A DNA stretch of 48,710 bases. Origin: CAYJBP01 sp964368605 (lineage in GTDB: Bacteria; Bacillota; Dehalobacteriia; UBA4068). Positions 17,401 through 25,516 of this stretch are shown piece after piece. The translations under genes were made by a program, and so were the position numbers. Below the pieces are notes generated by a model. It searched no databases and was not told the DNA's origin. It saw only the letters and a program-made list of their open reading frames with translations. Position 1 is the first letter of the stretch. Every line of letters begins with the position of its first letter. Where the stretch lies: NCBI GenBank assembly GCA_964368605.1, contig CAYJBP010000003.1, forward strand, positions 1 to 48,710, read 5' to 3'.

Positions 17401-18429
17401 ATAGCTCCAAGAATTAAGACGCCCTGCTAATTGGCGCAAAATTTCGTCGCCGTAAAAATGGCCATATTGCTCATTAAAGGCCTTAAAGTTGATAATATTC
17501 AACACTAATAATGCCGCTTGCTCATCCCCTTTAGCTAGTTTTTCGCCAATAATAGCTTCGGTATCCATTTTGCTATAGCATTTAGTTAGCGCATCAAATC
17601 TAGCCTGCTTTTCTAAAAGTTTTTGCTGATGAATATCATGGGCACGGCCAATAATTATCAATGGCTCATTTTGATTATCATAAATAAATTGATAAAAAAT
17701 CCGATAGTAGCGATAAGTGCCATCACCTTGAATAATTCGCAAATCCTGGGGTTTGATTATCCCCTTATTCATATTATCGGCTAGCTCTTTATAAAGAGGG
17801 ATATCTTCTTCATGAACATAGGACTCATTATAGATAAAAGGCACTGCATTATTGCCATAATCTTTATCCGAAAATTTTTGCAAACCGCCGCCTAAAAATT
17901 GGACGGTTGATGTTCGTTTATCAACAGCAAAAAACAAATCATCGCTAACTTCGGATATTTTGCTTAAAAAAGCTTTTTCGGGTATACGATTGCGAAAATA
18001 AAAATCATCATCCGCTGTTTGAATGCGTTTAAAATCAGGGCGCAGATCGCGAACAAAACCGACAATAAAGGATTGCCCATCAATTAAGTTTAGCTTAGTT
18101 AAGGTAATTTCGGCAGGCAAATCATGGCCATCATTATCTAAATGCAGCCACTTAAACTGATGATGACCTTCTTTTTGCAAAATAGCCATATTACGCTTAA
18201 ACATTTCGGCCGAGCTAAGTCCATTGGGCTGCATTTGTGGCGAAAACTTATGAAAATTACGCAGATATTCGTCCTCGTCTTCGATGCCAAATATATTTAG
18301 CACTTGCTTATTACAGGCAATATTATTCATATCGCCATCCCATAAATTAAGAGCAAGCGGTGTTGTGTCAACAATATTTTGCAATACCTTAACAAAACTT
18401 TCTTTAGAAATATTAGCTATATCTTTCAT
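14461..18429 (-). CDS. Multi-sensor protein with two GGDEF domains and one EAL domain
   Basis: This is a 1322-residue cytoplasmic protein. In order it has PAS (about 15-140), PAS (165-285), GGDEF-1 (near 352), GAF (470-640), PAS (650-755), GAF (775-935), GGDEF-2 (near 1000) and EAL (1095-1322). Both GGDEF signatures are intact but neither has an RxxD I-site. The EAL domain keeps its catalytic set: EALIR, VNCS, IEITE, DDFGTGYS, the IKID lysine, AEGIET and GQGYYL. It may both make and degrade cyclic-di-GMP, or GGDEF may act as a GTP sensor. The third PAS carries a Cys cluster (CEFC near 691-694). The first half mirrors the downstream 639-residue protein, suggesting duplication and fusion. Confidence 0.88.
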   Translation of the reverse strand: MKDIANISKESFVKVLQNIVDTTPLALNLWDGDMNNIACNKQVLNIFGIEDEDEYLRNFHKFSPQMQPNGLSSAEMFKRNMAILQKEGHHQFKWLHLDNDGHDLPAEITLTKLNLIDGQSFIVGFVRDLRPDFKRIQTADDDFYFRNRIPEKAFLSKISEVSDDLFFAVDKRTSTVQFLGGGLQKFSDKDYGNNAVPFIYNESYVHEEDIPLYKELADNMNKGIIKPQDLRIIQGDGTYRYYRIFYQFIYDNQNEPLIIIGRAHDIHQQKLLEKQARFDALTKCYSKMDTEAIIGEKLAKGDEQAALLVLNIINFKAFNEQYGHFYGDEILRQLAGRLNSWSYEKDIIGRIGGDEFAIYIANYKSKELLISKVNDFISQINSPYTLPQSQVSIEIKAGVVLCTDSQLPYIHYWQCADKALFKAKLINQAWLLYDDQEDDDALLSRAAKAGKISGLNMDYAITASIFNILYERNSDHMAISDALRYLGQSYNACRCLIGESFDNGQTYSFTYEWCRDGIEPHPHKEVAFPASYIDDLLESCSPNGVYSCPDISKCTLEKRVLDIISSYKTKSFVHSQVKSDDAVTFFIGIEDCEKNRVWTDIEMNTLNYMTRVFSIILQGKHLHEEVEILSAYNKISAFVGDNTDNFIYIVDPDNYDIIHMNKKALAMYGNPDESIWRNSKCYALLHQKTEPCEFCTNQYTTEHEFYEWNYYNPRFNKTYLFKDKLVHLNGKLVKLQVATDITKVVNLEQEVKNKLKEQSLLLDCIKMLHTDATPVASIEEILNIVCRFYEASRGVVLQISEDRVSVNNTHEWTDEHKHSFKHQLQNMPLSLMEPFMEMLQDKSVVYLNDVQAYFADNELILPLLKLREAKHIICAAILDNKGDYIGIFAVDNPQANIDKYWLLSSLSGFISDFLEKNKLIDSLNQLSYYDSLTKVKNRQSYRRALLEIDEANVLSLGVAYVDIAGLSKINEEKGTRYGDEMIKKMSHMLSAIFGENIFRVGGDEFVVLEKNVEEMVFEGKINELKQAIDKEPELGASIGFTWNSNISDEEIQDIDQYTTIRDSLNYTAILSKNLAHEIKSGKYVVYLQPQISFKTNQLDGVEALIRRIDAHGNILSPASFVPFYEKEGMIAQIDLYVLETVCQLLQKWQRQNITNKIQVSVNCSRSTIMAKNIVAKLSQICEKYAVNKSKIIIEITETISHADDQVFSQIITSLKNAGFCVSLDDFGTGYSNLTSLQGSDFDEIKIDMQLTKTVHTDEKSKILTKVALDLCNELKGMISVAEGIETAEQFEVLKNLSCHKGQGYYLSRPISIEDFELKYFAK

Positions 18430-18535
18430 TATGATTAACCTCTCGCAAAATCCTAAGCTGCTACTTAAAAAAAATTTTTACCATAAATAGCCAAAAATTT
18501 TAGATATTTTAATTTGTCATTTTGTACTTACTATT

Positions 18536-18564
18536 ATTATAGCATTATTTGACATATTTTCCAA
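18536..18564 (-). promoter_or_regulatory. Promoter of the GGDEF/EAL operon
   Basis: On the minus strand TTGGAA (18564-18559), 17 bases, TATAAT (18541-18536) with TGC before it. The leader is about 100 nt. Confidence 0.6.
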
Positions 18565-18640
18565 GTAAAAATATTATTTTTTATTGATATTTAATTGACA
18601 AAAAGCAACTAAACCGCCAAAGTAATAAAATTTAAGCGAT

Positions 18641-18688
18641 AAAAAAAGACTATAATAAAATTTACACATTTTATTACAGTCTTTTTTT
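18641..18688 (-). terminator. Terminator after the PepSY gene
   Basis: A stem of about 20 bp with one mismatch (18641-18661 with 18667-18687), poor in G/C but with long A and T runs. It lies 18 bases past the PepSY stop. Confidence 0.65.
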
Positions 18689-18705
18689 AATTCAGTTAAT
18701 CATGT

Positions 18706-19581
18706 TTAATCATCGGTATCGATATCATATTCCAAAACGGCGCCACTTATAGCATTAATCGTATATTCATATTCAGTACGGCCTATTTCCCATTCTACTT
18801 CATATTCGGCCTGGCCATCATCATGATCAAATTCACATTTTAAGGCGCCTGCTTCGGAGGCATTAATCCCGGCATGNNNNNNNNNNNNNNNNNNNNNNNN
18901 NNNNNNNNNNNNNNNNNNNNNNNNNNNNNNNNNNNNNNNNNNNNNNNNNNNNNNNNNNNNNNNNNNNNNNNNNNNNCCGGCATGCTTTAAGGCTATTGCC
19001 TTGGCTTGCTCTTCGCCGATATAATCGCTTGCTGCTTCAGGCTGCTGTGCAGCAGTAGCCACAACTAATGTTTCGCCAGGCAAGTCGGCTACAGGTACAG
19101 GGGCGGCCTCAAGCTCGGCTGTATCGATAGGCTTAGGATCGGGAGATGGATTAGCCTCTGTTACTATAACAGGGCTTGGCTCGGTTGATTGAGGATTAGG
19201 ATTTGTTGAGGGACTTGTTTCCGGTTCGGGAGTAGGGCTTGGTGCGGGGCTAGTTTCGCTAATTGCCGGTTTTAGCTGATCAAAATCATATTCGGCAACT
19301 TTACCACTAATAGCATTAATGGTATAATCATATTCGCCGCTAGCCAATTTAAATTCGATTTCGTATTCCTTGTCGTCATTATCAAAGCTATTATATAAAT
19401 ATTCGATATCCAAAGCATCTACCCCGGCATGTTCAAAGGCAATGCTTTGCGCCTCCTCTTTAGTGATATACTTGCTGGTTTGGATATTGCTTTGTGCCGC
19501 CAGCGAAACTACTGTGCCGCCAACTACTATTACTCCTGCCAGTGCTAAAACCCATATTTTGGAACCTATTTGAAATTTCAT
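18706..19581 (-). CDS. Exported PepSY-domain protein, interrupted by an assembly gap
   Basis: The protein has an N-terminal signal peptide or anchor (about 9-30), then a PepSY unit (ITKEEAQSIAFEHAGVD...YTINAISGKVAEYD), a Pro/Ser/Thr/Glu-rich linker of about 80 residues, and a second PepSY unit split by 100 N. Both units end with YTINAISG and V-EYD. PepSY modules occur in protease propeptides and in proteins regulated by two-component systems. It is the third gene after a response regulator and kinase, with its own promoter carrying the same direct-repeat box. The true length is unknown; joining the 8-base overlap at the gap gives an in-frame KHAGINA, matching the other unit. Confidence 0.8.
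   Translation of the reverse strand: MKFQIGSKIWVLALAGVIVVGGTVVSLAAQSNIQTSKYITKEEAQSIAFEHAGVDALDIEYLYNSFDNDDKEYEIEFKLASGEYDYTINAISGKVAEYDFDQLKPAISETSPAPSPTPEPETSPSTNPNPQSTEPSPVIVTEANPSPDPKPIDTAELEAAPVPVADLPGETLVVATAAQQPEAASDYIGEEQAKAIALKHAXXXXXXXXXXXXXXXXXXXXXXXXXXXXXXXXXXHAGINASEAGALKCEFDHDDGQAEYEVEWEIGRTEYEYTINAISGAVLEYDIDTDD
18877..18976. other. Assembly gap (100 N) inside the PepSY gene
   Basis: Both edges carry the same 8 bases, CCGGCATG (18869-18876 and 18977-18984). The gap may be empty or may hide further PepSY repeats. Confidence 0.95.
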
Positions 19582-19615
19582 TATTATTTCCGCCTTTCTA
19601 ACTTATTATGGCTTT

Positions 19616-19648
19616 ATTATAAATTGTCAAGATTAAAAGAAGATTAAA
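19616..19648 (-). promoter_or_regulatory. PepSY promoter with 7-4-7 direct-repeat response-regulator box
   Basis: On the minus strand TTTAATC-N4-TTTAATC (19648-19631), then exactly 9 bases, then TATAAT (19621-19616). A third, imperfect half site (CTTAATC) precedes it. The same box and spacing occur at 21706-21738. Confidence 0.7.
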
Positions 19649-19650
19649 GA

Positions 19651-21006
19651 TTAAGCTTTTTTAAAAATAATTGTAAAACAGCTACCTTGATTTAGTTGGC
19701 TTGTTACAAAAATCTCGGCTTCATGGATTTTAACAATTTGCAAAACCATAGCCAGCCCCAAGCCCATACTACCACTATTATCGGAGGTGCGGGCCTTATC
19801 TACCTGATAGAAGCGCTGCCAAATCTTGGCTATATTTTCTTGGGCAATACCGATGCCATTATCACTGATTGCCAAGCTTATCTGCTCATCAATAGTCTTT
19901 AAGCTAACCTTTATCCAGCCATTTTCAGATCCATAACGATAGGCATTGCTAAGCAAATTATTAAGCAGCCTAATCAACATCGAGCGATTGCCATTAATCA
20001 TTATATTAGGGCTAATATCGGCCTTTAATTCGATATTTTGCCTAGCCAACAGGCTTTGCTCCTCGCAAACAATTGCTATTAACTCGCTTAAATTTAACGG
20101 ACAAAACGTGGGGTTTTCGATACCCCTTTCCAGGCGGCTTAAAGCCAAAAGTTCGCCGATTAAGCGCGACATTCGACCGGCCTGTTTATGAATAACGGCC
20201 AAGGCCTCTTGCTGATCGACAGCCGTTGATTGCTGATCAAGGCCAAATTCGCTTTGTGCCAAAATAATGGCCGTAGGTGTTCTTAATTCATGCGAAACAT
20301 TTTGCGAGAACTGTTTTTCGGCCTCGAAGGCATTTTCCAAACGATCGAGCATCTGATCAAAAGCCGTGGCCAGAATAGTAATTTCTTTGCTGGAATTGTT
20401 TAAGTTAAGCCGCAGCGAAAGATCTTTACTATGACTGATATGCTCGGTAGTTTGAATTATTTTATCGATAGGCCTAAAGGTAAGTTTAACAATAAAATAA
20501 GAGCCTAAAGTACCTAAAATAATAAAGATAGGTAAGGAGAATAAGGCAATTTGCAAAATGCTGTTAATACCTGCGGCCACCTCGTCAACAATGATAATGC
20601 CCCGCAGCCAAAGCTTATGATTATAGTCTTCTACATCGGATAGAATATCATAAATATAGTAGCGGCTGCCATTGCTTTCAAGTTGCGATATCTGTTTATC
20701 TTGCAGGGGCGGATTTTGGCTAAATTGCTCGGGAAAATCGCCATAAAGCAAATTACCTTCGGTATCATAAACCAAAGTATAAACACTGTTTTTAAAGAAG
20801 TCGATGTCTTCGATATCGAGCATGCCATCATCATATTCCAGCTCGTCGGCATTATCCTCTACCACTTTTCGCAATTGCTTATTGCTGCTATCTTGAATAA
20901 TATTATCGCTAAAAGAAAATAATAGCAAAATCACAATAATGGCCATTACCGTCATTAGCAGGCCTGTTAACAAAGTTAATTTTAATTTAGCGGATAGATT
21001 TTTCAT
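19651..21006 (-). CDS. Membrane sensor histidine kinase
   Basis: This 451-residue kinase has TM1 (about 12-33), an extracytoplasmic sensor loop of about 115 residues, TM2 (about 152-175), HAMP and HisKA with FSQNVSHELRTP (phospho-acceptor His239). The HATPase_c domain has NNLLSNAYRYG, DNGIGI and GLGLAM. It overlaps the response regulator by four bases and is translationally coupled to it. The sensor loop is not recognisable. With the PepSY protein downstream it forms an envelope-sensing module. Confidence 0.9.
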   Translation of the reverse strand: MKNLSAKLKLTLLTGLLMTVMAIIVILLLFSFSDNIIQDSSNKQLRKVVEDNADELEYDDGMLDIEDIDFFKNSVYTLVYDTEGNLLYGDFPEQFSQNPPLQDKQISQLESNGSRYYIYDILSDVEDYNHKLWLRGIIIVDEVAAGINSILQIALFSLPIFIILGTLGSYFIVKLTFRPIDKIIQTTEHISHSKDLSLRLNLNNSSKEITILATAFDQMLDRLENAFEAEKQFSQNVSHELRTPTAIILAQSEFGLDQQSTAVDQQEALAVIHKQAGRMSRLIGELLALSRLERGIENPTFCPLNLSELIAIVCEEQSLLARQNIELKADISPNIMINGNRSMLIRLLNNLLSNAYRYGSENGWIKVSLKTIDEQISLAISDNGIGIAQENIAKIWQRFYQVDKARTSDNSGSMGLGLAMVLQIVKIHEAEIFVTSQLNQGSCFTIIFKKA

Positions 21007-21677
21007 AAACTCACCTTTAGCACATAGCCCATGCCACGTACAGTATGGATTAATTTGTAATCAAAATTGTCGTCTATTTTTTTGCGCAGATAGCGGATAT
21101 AAACATCTACTACATTGGTGCCGCCTTCATAATCAAAATTCCAGATATGGTTTTCGATTTTATCACGGCTAAGAACCAGCCCTTGATTGATAATCAGATA
21201 TTCTAAAATAGCATATTCTTTGGCCGATAAATTAATTGACAAGCCGCCCCTTTGCACAGTTTTGGCATTGGTATCGACAATTAAATCGCCAACTTGATAG
21301 ATATTGGTAAGATTGCCGCTATTTTTGCGAATTAAAGCACGCAGGCGAGCCTGTAATTCGGCAAAAGAAAAAGGCTTAATCAGATAATCATTAGCGCCTA
21401 AATCTAAGCCGGTAACCCGATCTTCGATGGTATCGCGGGCGGTTAAAAAAATAACCGGGGTGGCAATACCTAAGCCACGGATACGGCTGATTAGGCCAAA
21501 GCCATCCAGTTTAGGCATCATAATATCTAAGATAATGGCATCGTATTCGGTTGCGGTAATAAAATCTAAGGCTTCTAGCCCATCGAAACAGCTATCGGTG
21601 GAATAGCCCTCTCTTTGCAACTGTTTGGCGATGATATTATTCATATCTTTTTCGTCTTCGGCAATTAAAATACGCAT
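21003..21677 (-). CDS. OmpR/PhoB-family response regulator
   Basis: This 224-residue protein has a receiver domain (AEDE acidic pocket, phospho-acceptor Asp51 in LDIMMP, then LTAR and the KPF lysine) and a winged-helix DNA-binding domain (LSAKEYAILEYL ... VVDVYIRYLRKKID ... VRGMGYVL). The ATG at 21677 is chosen because AGGTG (minus strand, 21688-21684) lies six bases upstream; an in-frame GTG at 21686 is part of that RBS. A 7-4-7 direct repeat in its promoter suggests autoregulation. Confidence 0.92.
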   Translation of the reverse strand: MRILIAEDEKDMNNIIAKQLQREGYSTDSCFDGLEALDFITATEYDAIILDIMMPKLDGFGLISRIRGLGIATPVIFLTARDTIEDRVTGLDLGANDYLIKPFSFAELQARLRALIRKNSGNLTNIYQVGDLIVDTNAKTVQRGGLSINLSAKEYAILEYLIINQGLVLSRDKIENHIWNFDYEGGTNVVDVYIRYLRKKIDDNFDYKLIHTVRGMGYVLKVSL

Positions 21678-21705
21678 GACCGGCACCTACTTTTGTTTTT
21701 AGTTA

Positions 21706-21738
21706 ATTGTACAATTTATAGATTAAAGGGAGATTAAA
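21706..21738 (-). promoter_or_regulatory. Response-regulator promoter with 7-4-7 direct repeat
   Basis: On the minus strand TTTAATC-N4-TTTAATC (21738-21721), 9 bases, then TACAAT (21711-21706). The box replaces a normal -35, as in PhoB/OmpR-activated promoters. Confidence 0.7.
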
Positions 21739-21767
21739 AATAATTATTAAAAAAATGAAAATTTCTA

Positions 21768-21796
21768 TTGCATTTTAGAGTAATTTGGGTTACGAT
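21768..21796 (+). promoter_or_regulatory. Possible promoter of the YitT-family gene
   Basis: TTGCAT (21768-21773), 17 bases, TACGAT (21791-21796). It lies 30 bases before the chosen ATG. Confidence 0.45.
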
Positions 21797-21826
21797 GATA
21801 TCGCAAATAAATTAAGAGGTGTAAAA

Positions 21827-22684
21827 ATGAAAATAAAAGAGCATTTAATGGCTTTAATTGGCAGTTTTATCACGGCCTTTGCGGTAGCGGCGATTTTGGC
21901 GCCTAATGATTTAAATACCAGTGGGGTAACAGGCCTTGCCATTGTGCTGGAAAGTTTAACCAATATTAATTATTCGATTATAAGTTATATGATTATGGGT
22001 TGTATTTTTGTATTGGCCTTTGTGGCTATAGGCAAGCAGGCTGTATTAAAAATGATATTTGTATCATTAACATATCCGGCTTTTTTAATGCTACTTCAAC
22101 AATTAAATATCGAATTAATTATTGATGATAAAATTTTGGCCTTAATTACCTTTGCCTTGATTTATGGTTTGGGTAGTGGCATAGTATTGCGTTATCATTT
22201 TACTTTTGGCGGAATGGATACAATAGCCAAGATTATTACTACTAAGCTGTTGCCCTTTGTAAATGTAAACTATATAATGATGGGCTTGAATGCTTTTGTT
22301 TTAATTTTTACAGGCATAGTATTTGGTTTTGAGATTGCCCTATATGGTTTGGTGGGCGAGATTATCTTTACCAAGGTAATTGATTATGTGATGTTTGATT
22401 TTGGAACCAGGGTATATAAGCATGAGATTATTACCGAGAAGCATGAAGAGATGGCCGAATATATAATGACGCGGGTAAAGCGAGGGGTAACTATTAAGGA
22501 GATTACAGGAGCATATACCAAGCAGAGGAAGATTCAGCTATCTTGCGTGTGTTCGCCTAAAGAATCGATAAATATTAAAAAATATTTGGCAAGTATTGAT
22601 AAAAATGCCTATGTGGAAGTATTATTGGTGGCCTCGGTATGGGGCAGCGGCTCCAGATTCAAGCGCATTGACGATGAAAACTAA
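21827..22684 (+). CDS. YitT-family membrane protein (DUF161-DUF2179)
   Basis: This 285-residue protein has about five hydrophobic helices in its first 190 residues (LAPNDLNTSGVTGLAIVLES and FGGMDTIAKI are family hallmarks). A C-terminal soluble DUF2179 domain follows (VKRGVTIKEITGAYT ... LSCVCSPKE ... GSGSRFK). The family is widespread in Bacillota and without an established substrate. AGAGGTG at 21815-21821 sets the ATG at 21827 rather than an upstream TTG. It is followed by a dispersed double hairpin and a terminator. Confidence 0.88.
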   Translation: MKIKEHLMALIGSFITAFAVAAILAPNDLNTSGVTGLAIVLESLTNINYSIISYMIMGCIFVLAFVAIGKQAVLKMIFVSLTYPAFLMLLQQLNIELIIDDKILALITFALIYGLGSGIVLRYHFTFGGMDTIAKIITTKLLPFVNVNYIMMGLNAFVLIFTGIVFGFEIALYGLVGEIIFTKVIDYVMFDFGTRVYKHEIITEKHEEMAEYIMTRVKRGVTIKEITGAYTKQRKIQLSCVCSPKESINIKKYLASIDKNAYVEVLLVASVWGSGSRFKRIDDEN

Positions 22685-22745
22685 AAAGTTTTAATCAATT
22701 TTTTACAAAAAATTGTGGGGTTTGGGGCTAAGCCCCAAGGTCTTA
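22683..22745 (+). repeat. Dispersed double-hairpin element, copy 1
   Basis: A roughly 60-bp unit: CAATTTTTT-AC-AAAAAATTG (hairpin A, 22696-22715), the GTGGGGTT link, TTGGGGCT/AGCCCCAA (hairpin B, 22722-22738) and GGTCTTA. Other copies are at 28319 (inverted) and 30074. Confidence 0.75.
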
Positions 22746-22785
22746 AAAAGGGGCTGTTGCAACTATTTGCGACAGTCCCTTTTTA
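22746..22785. terminator. Bidirectional terminator (shared family)
   Basis: A 15-bp stem with two G-U pairs (22746-22760 with 22769-22783) and T-rich and A-rich sides. It lies between convergent yitT-type and ABC ATPase genes. Confidence 0.8.
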
Positions 22786-22794
22786 TTTAACTAA

Positions 22795-23811
22795 TCAAGA
22801 TTTAATAGCATTAGCAAAAATATAGTCATCTAAATGCGCATTTATCCTTACCTGCTCGCCTATTTTCATTTCCTTATTAATGGCGCAGGCTATTATGCTG
22901 CCATCTGCGGCCTCTAAATTGTAAACAAATATGTCGCCTAAATAATTTACAGCCCTAATTGTGCAGGCCAAACCCTGCCTATCCTCAAAAAAAGCGGCTA
23001 GGCGATAGTATAAATCATAAGCCCCATCAGCTAGGTTTAATGGGCTATTGCCAAAAACAGTTTGGGCTATTCCCTTTTTTACCAGTGCCTTAATACAATA
23101 ACTTTCGCCCAAAAACTTAGCCGCATTTAAACTATTAGGCTTTTTGTATAACTCAAAAGGTGACCCTACCTGCGCTACCTTGCCATCAAACATTAAGACT
23201 ATTTTATCCGACATCTTAAAGGCTTCTTCCTTGCTATGGGTAACCAAAATGATGGTGGTTTTAGTTTCACGATGGATTTTTCTAATCAAATCTTGCATGC
23301 TCTGCCGCAGGCGATTATCTAAATTCGAAAAAGGCTCATCCAATAATAATAAATCAGGGTTGATAGCTAAAGCCCTAGCCAAAGCCACCCTTTGTTGCTG
23401 CCCTCCCGATAATTGATAAGGCAATCTATCCTCTAAATCATTAAGCTCTACCAAATCTATTAAATTTTCTACCTGTACCTTTATCTGCTCTTTAGGCAGC
23501 TTGCGCGCCTTTAAACCAAAGGCTATATTCTTTTTAAAACTTAAATGAGGGAATAATAAATAATCCTGGAATACCAAAACAGCACCCCTCTTTTGAGCAG
23601 GCAAAGCGCTAACATCCTGATTATTAATGATAATCTTACCACTATCGGCCTTGATTATTCCGGCCAATATCCTTAATGTTGTAGTCTTACCACAACCGCT
23701 CGGCCCTAAAACTGAAACCATCTCGCCTTGCTTAATATCGATATTTATCCCTTTAAGTATATAATCATTATCAATTTTTTTATGAATATCAATTAGCTTA
23801 AGCCAACTCAT
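22795..23811 (-). CDS. ABC transporter ATP-binding protein (PotA/FbpC type)
   Basis: This 338-residue ATPase has Walker A GPSGCGKTT, Q-loop VFQDYLLFPHLS, signature LSGGQQQRVALARAL, Walker B LLLLDEPFSNLD and the H-loop VTHS. A C-terminal regulatory TOBE-like domain follows (about 245-338). It overlaps the permease by four bases and energises the YnjC-like transporter. It is longer than the short YnjD ATPase of E. coli and looks like the FbpC/PotA type, so the ATPase seems to have been exchanged. Confidence 0.88.
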   Translation of the reverse strand: MSWLKLIDIHKKIDNDYILKGINIDIKQGEMVSVLGPSGCGKTTTLRILAGIIKADSGKIIINNQDVSALPAQKRGAVLVFQDYLLFPHLSFKKNIAFGLKARKLPKEQIKVQVENLIDLVELNDLEDRLPYQLSGGQQQRVALARALAINPDLLLLDEPFSNLDNRLRQSMQDLIRKIHRETKTTIILVTHSKEEAFKMSDKIVLMFDGKVAQVGSPFELYKKPNSLNAAKFLGESYCIKALVKKGIAQTVFGNSPLNLADGAYDLYYRLAAFFEDRQGLACTIRAVNYLGDIFVYNLEAADGSIIACAINKEMKIGEQVRINAHLDDYIFANAIKS

Positions 23812-25493
23812 CTATTTTTCCCCCTTTTGAATAAGCCCAAACCTCGTCTAAAAATAATAGCCCCTGCTATAATTGTAAATATATAAACTATACTATAGGC
23901 AGCCGCCAAGTTTCTATCCCCTTGCTGAATATAGGGGAACATTACTATCGGTAAAGTTTTTACCATACCGCCGCCAATTAAAAATGTTAAAAAATATTGA
24001 CCAAAAGAGATAATATATACCATGCCAAATGCCCGAATTATTGAGGGCAAAAGCGCCGGGATGCTTATTTTAAATATATTGCGCCAAAAAGATGAACCAA
24101 GCATCTCGGCCTGCAATTCGTATTTATTGCCCAAAAAGGCACAAGGTGTATGCAGCATTAGCATTGCATAGGGAATGCAGGGTATCATATTGGCAATAAT
24201 TACCCCGGCATAACTATTGGCTAAATTAAGATTTAACATAAAGCCATATAAGCTCATACCAATTGCCACAGGCGGAGTTAAAAATGGCGCCCAAATTAAG
24301 GCATAACATAAACCCTTAAAACGGAATTTATAAGTAGCCAAAATTTTGGCCATCGGTAAAGAGATTATGATGGTTAAAATACTTATTACCAAGGCCATCA
24401 ATACACTGGTTAAAACCACCGATAAAGTTTGGGAATGGGGCGAAATTAAATAGACAAAACTATTAAAATCATATTTAGTAGGTAATAAATACGGCCACTG
24501 CCAACGGGCGGCAATGCTCCATACAAATAAGGGTAAAAAACTTAGCAAAATTAAGGACGCATATAACCAGATAAGCGGCGGCGCCGCCTTTTGATAAACA
24601 AATTTATTCTCGACCACATCCAAACCATAAGTACGACCTTTTTTTTCAAAATAAATATAGATAAAAAGAAAAATGAATGAAAGAAAAATAATAATCATAT
24701 TTATAACCTGAGCACTGATGCGATTAAGCAAATCATTGCCGGTATAATAATCATAAGCCAAAACCGATAAGGCCTTAGGGCTGGTAGCCCCCAGCAAAAT
24801 CGGCAATTCGAAATCGCCTATTGAATAGGCCAAAAGCAGCAAAAATGAGGTGATAATATTAGGCATAGCCAAAGGCAAAAGTACCGATTTAAAAATATAA
24901 GCGGAATCGGCACCTAAATTTTCCGCAACCTGATAAAGCTTGGCATTAGCCACCCTAAATACCGCAAGCACCGTGGCAATTACAAAGGGGATACCTTTAA
25001 AAAGATAGCCCAAAATTACCCCGATACCATAAGGATCATTAACAAAATGGCCAAAATCGGCAGGCTGCATATCATTTATAAATAAAGCCGCAAAACGGGC
25101 AATAATACCACTTTGAGAAAAAAGCAAAAAGATAATAGTTACCACCACCAAATGCGGTAGCATTATTGGCAAATTTAAAATATAATTGATAAAACTATTG
25201 CCCCGATATCTAAAAAAACATAGAGCCAAAATTACACCGATAATAGTGGCCAATAAAGCCGAACTTAATGAATAAAACAAAGTATAACCAAAACTATGCC
25301 AAAAACCGGCCGAATTAAAAACATTAAGATAGAAATCTAAACTTAGTCGATCATAACCCAAAGAAGGCATATAACCTAAACTGTGAATAAAACCCTTAAT
25401 TAATGGCCATACAAAAAAAACGGCCAAAAAAACAATGCCCGGTAATATGCCCCAATTTTTGATTAGAAAGCTGCTTTGCCCATATCTGGACAA
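23808..25493 (-). CDS. Fused two-domain ABC permease (YnjC/ThiP-like)
   Basis: This 561-residue membrane protein has about 12 helices. It is two binding-protein-dependent permease halves in one chain, each with an EAA-type loop (AENLGADSAYIFKSVLLPLA and AEMLGSSFWRNIFKISIPAL). It carries the substrate delivered by the lipoprotein encoded just upstream, which resembles YnjB; hence YnjC-like is preferred over a thiamine or iron permease. It overlaps the ATPase gene by four bases. Confidence 0.85.
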   Translation of the reverse strand: MSRYGQSSFLIKNWGILPGIVFLAVFFVWPLIKGFIHSLGYMPSLGYDRLSLDFYLNVFNSAGFWHSFGYTLFYSLSSALLATIIGVILALCFFRYRGNSFINYILNLPIMLPHLVVVTIIFLLFSQSGIIARFAALFINDMQPADFGHFVNDPYGIGVILGYLFKGIPFVIATVLAVFRVANAKLYQVAENLGADSAYIFKSVLLPLAMPNIITSFLLLLAYSIGDFELPILLGATSPKALSVLAYDYYTGNDLLNRISAQVINMIIIFLSFIFLFIYIYFEKKGRTYGLDVVENKFVYQKAAPPLIWLYASLILLSFLPLFVWSIAARWQWPYLLPTKYDFNSFVYLISPHSQTLSVVLTSVLMALVISILTIIISLPMAKILATYKFRFKGLCYALIWAPFLTPPVAIGMSLYGFMLNLNLANSYAGVIIANMIPCIPYAMLMLHTPCAFLGNKYELQAEMLGSSFWRNIFKISIPALLPSIIRAFGMVYIISFGQYFLTFLIGGGMVKTLPIVMFPYIQQGDRNLAAAYSIVYIFTIIAGAIIFRRGLGLFKRGKNR

Positions 25494-25516
25494 AGCAGCC
25501 TTGCTCTTAAATAAGT

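Noticed and set aside
18430..18640. Cyclic-di-GMP riboswitch in the leaders of the GGDEF genes
   Set aside because: I looked for GEMM-type conserved motifs in 18430-18640 and 36780-36885 and saw none.
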